Source: Parus major
Lineage: Eukaryota; Chordata; Aves; Passeriformes; Paridae
NCBI RefSeq assembly: GCF_001522545.3
Contig: NC_031776.1
Location: forward strand, 28,841,634 to 28,905,633
Direction of reading: 5' to 3'
Length of the DNA: 64,000 nt
Notes under the pieces: generated by a model
The model's database searches: none
What the model saw: only the letters and a program-made list of their open reading frames with translations
What the model was told of the DNA's origin: nothing
In this document: positions 53,642 through 64,000 of the stretch, piece by piece
Layout: each line of letters starts with the position of its first letter
How positions within the stretch are numbered: position 1 is the stretch's first letter
Position numbers and translations under genes: made by a program

Positions 53642-53719
53642 ACAGCTTAGGAAATGCTGACAGAGAAGGGAAGGGACTTAGCTAAGGTCAAAAACAAATG
53701 CCGTGCTAAACCAAGGTAG
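53642..53719 (+). repeat. 78-bp direct repeat, copy 2
   Basis: Exact copy of 53545-53622. It continues into CACCTGGATCC, which is probably the true continuation of the locus. Confidence 0.95.
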
Positions 53720-53743
53720 CACCTGGATCCCAGGTTTTTACAC

Positions 53744-53749
53744 TTTAAT
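53744..53749 (-). terminator. Candidate MARCO polyadenylation signal (ATTAAA)
   Basis: ATTAAA on the minus strand about 545 nt after the stop codon. A TATAAA variant lies at 53783-53778 and a canonical AATAAA at 53450-53445. No AATAAA or ATTAAA occurs nearer the stop. Which signal is used cannot be decided from sequence alone. Confidence 0.3.
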
Positions 53750-54294
53750 GTGTGTTCAACATAGTTTCTAAAGAATATTTATATTTGCATGCCAGAGAGA
53801 TCACCCAGTGACTTCTGAGCATCTGCTCTCTTGGGTGATTGCACTTCCCTGAGGGGTTTAAGCTCAGGTTCACAACTGTACCATGATGAAGATGGACTAG
53901 CCAGCTCAACTACAGCCAGTGCAGGTTTGTGCACACTGATCCTATTCTCCTACTGCACTAAACTAACGTGGACCATCCCTTCCCCTGTAGACTTGGAGGT
54001 CACACATGTGTGAGCTCCTGCAGATGAGCTGATGTCAGGTAGCTGGAAAAGCTGTGAACTGGCTCATGTGCCTGAGCTCCAATTGTTTTGTGACAGCTGG
54101 GATGTTTCAGGTTACCTGTGGGTCTTGCAACTGTTATTGATCTGTGAAAAATCCAACTTTCTTTTTGTCAATATTTCTATGACCTGCTGAAGAGGCACAA
54201 AAGTACAGCCTGATGAAATTGGATGTGGGTGATGAAGGAAAGCTCCATGGAGAGCAGAGGCAGCAGCAGCTCCCAGCAGAGACTCGGTGTCCCA

Positions 54295-63360
<9,066 letters not shown>

Positions 63361-63422
63361 GACAAATTTCTTCTGGTTAAGTTAAAGCCTTGTCAGATTG
63401 TGGACAATAAAGAACTGGAGGT

Positions 63423-63431
63423 ACTTCCTCT
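63423..63431 (-). promoter_or_regulatory. PU.1/ETS-like site in MARCO 5' leader
   Basis: AGAGGAAGT reads on the minus strand, close to the PU.1 consensus, about 30 nt downstream of the inferred start. A second GAGGAA core lies at 63530-63525, upstream of the TATA box. Myeloid promoters often carry PU.1 sites near the start; binding here is inference. Confidence 0.35.
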
Positions 63432-63482
63432 CTACCTCCTGATTTGATATGCTCTCTGATATGCATTCCCTAACTGCTCAGC

Positions 63483-63489
63483 TTTTATA
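63483..63489 (-). promoter_or_regulatory. MARCO: MARCO TATA box
   Basis: CTATAAAAGC reads on the minus strand, with TATAAAA at 63489-63483. By the usual 25-30 nt spacing, transcription would start near 63,460, giving a 5' UTR of about 100 nt. No CpG island is present, consistent with a tissue-restricted myeloid promoter. The start site is inferred, not observed. Confidence 0.6.
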
Positions 63490-63490
63490 G

Positions 63491-64000
63491 ACTACTGAGA
63501 AGTCTGATGTGGTAATTTGAACAGTTCCTCAAAAAATCCCGCAGCTAAGATGTTGAGCTGCTCTCATGTGCTCACTTGGAGTCCAGGGAACCCTGGGCAG
63601 GATCCTGAAAGAGCTTCAACCTGGAGTTGTTCAACATCTCTGCATTGTGGTGGAGTTAGGCAACCCCAAAACTCCAACATCCTAAGTTAGGATGGACAGG
63701 AGTGAACTTCCTCAGGTAGCCAAGAAGATTCCATGTTCAGTGTTAGCTTGGCAATCCCACTCCTGGGAGGGGAGGCTGAGGACTCTGTCACAGTGAAACA
63801 CACAGTAATGTGCACCAAGGTGACACCTCAATCACTGTGTGTGACTCAAGTGCAAGGAGGCAAAGAATCAGGAGGAGTTGTAAGACAAGTGAATGATGGT
63901 GGGATGGGGAATGCTGAATCCCAAACGGGTTTGGGATGATATGAAGAAGAGACACTTGCAGCCTCCTTGACAAGGTCTCTCAAGCTCCTGCTTCCTACCT
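63491..64000. other. MARCO 5' flank
   Basis: About 500 bases upstream of the TATA box. Contains a GAGGAA core at 63530-63525 on the minus strand. No repeat, CpG island or second gene is visible. In human the next gene on this side is EN1. Confidence 0.6.

Noticed and set aside
53545..53719. Biological tandem duplication or transposon insertion
   Set aside because: The spacer matches a sequencing library mosaic-end adapter and the copies are identical, so an assembly artefact is the simpler explanation.

Overview
The window is vertebrate nuclear DNA, most probably from a bird. Several truncated CR1 LINE copies, some ending in the avian CR1 3' terminus (a TTCTGTGATTCTATGA-like octamer repeat), are the only interspersed repeats I can recognise. 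There are no mammalian SINEs or L1 tails, introns are short, and CpG is depleted outside a few islands. A 190-base N gap and a probable leftover mate-pair adapter show that this is a draft assembly built partly from short-read libraries.

One protein-coding gene is clearly supported: MARCO (macrophage receptor with collagenous structure), complete on the minus strand. Its start codon is at 63360 and its stop at 54297-54295. I reconstructed 15 coding exons by eye. All 14 introns are GT-AG, all are phase 1, and the joined frame is 480 residues with no stop. The layout is that of a type II class A scavenger receptor: cytoplasmic tail (about 1-52), membrane anchor (about 53-71), spacer with two N-glycosylation sequons (72-151), 76 uninterrupted Gly-X-Y triplets (152-379) and a six-cysteine group A SRCR domain (about 386-480). 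A TATA box lies about 125 bases before the ATG, with a purine-rich PU.1-like site between them.

Bases 1 to about 54,000 look intergenic. They hold CR1 fragments (10.8, 20.2, 21.5, 30.2, 32.9, 46.9 and 52.5 kb), a minisatellite interrupted by the N gap (9.7-10.0 kb) and a long near-perfect inverted repeat (13.9-14.0 kb). There are two strong CpG islands beside CR1 copies (22.2-22.6 and 52.85-53.2 kb) and a weaker CpG and TATA cluster (42.7-43.1 kb). AT-rich stretches dense in homeodomain-type TAAT/ATTA words look like candidate conserved non-coding elements. In human, MARCO lies between EN1 and C1QL2 in a gene-poor part of 2q14. If synteny holds, the left of this window faces C1QL2 and the right faces EN1, which fits the absence of other genes. 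The long open frames in the left part are overwhelmingly chance, CR1-derived or CpG-island frames.

I found no clearly new multi-gene system. The points most worth a second look are the inverted repeat at 13.9 kb, the adapter-linked duplication at 53.5 kb, the CpG islands, an unexplained protein-like open frame at 20.4-20.6 kb, and the compact MARCO collagenous domain.
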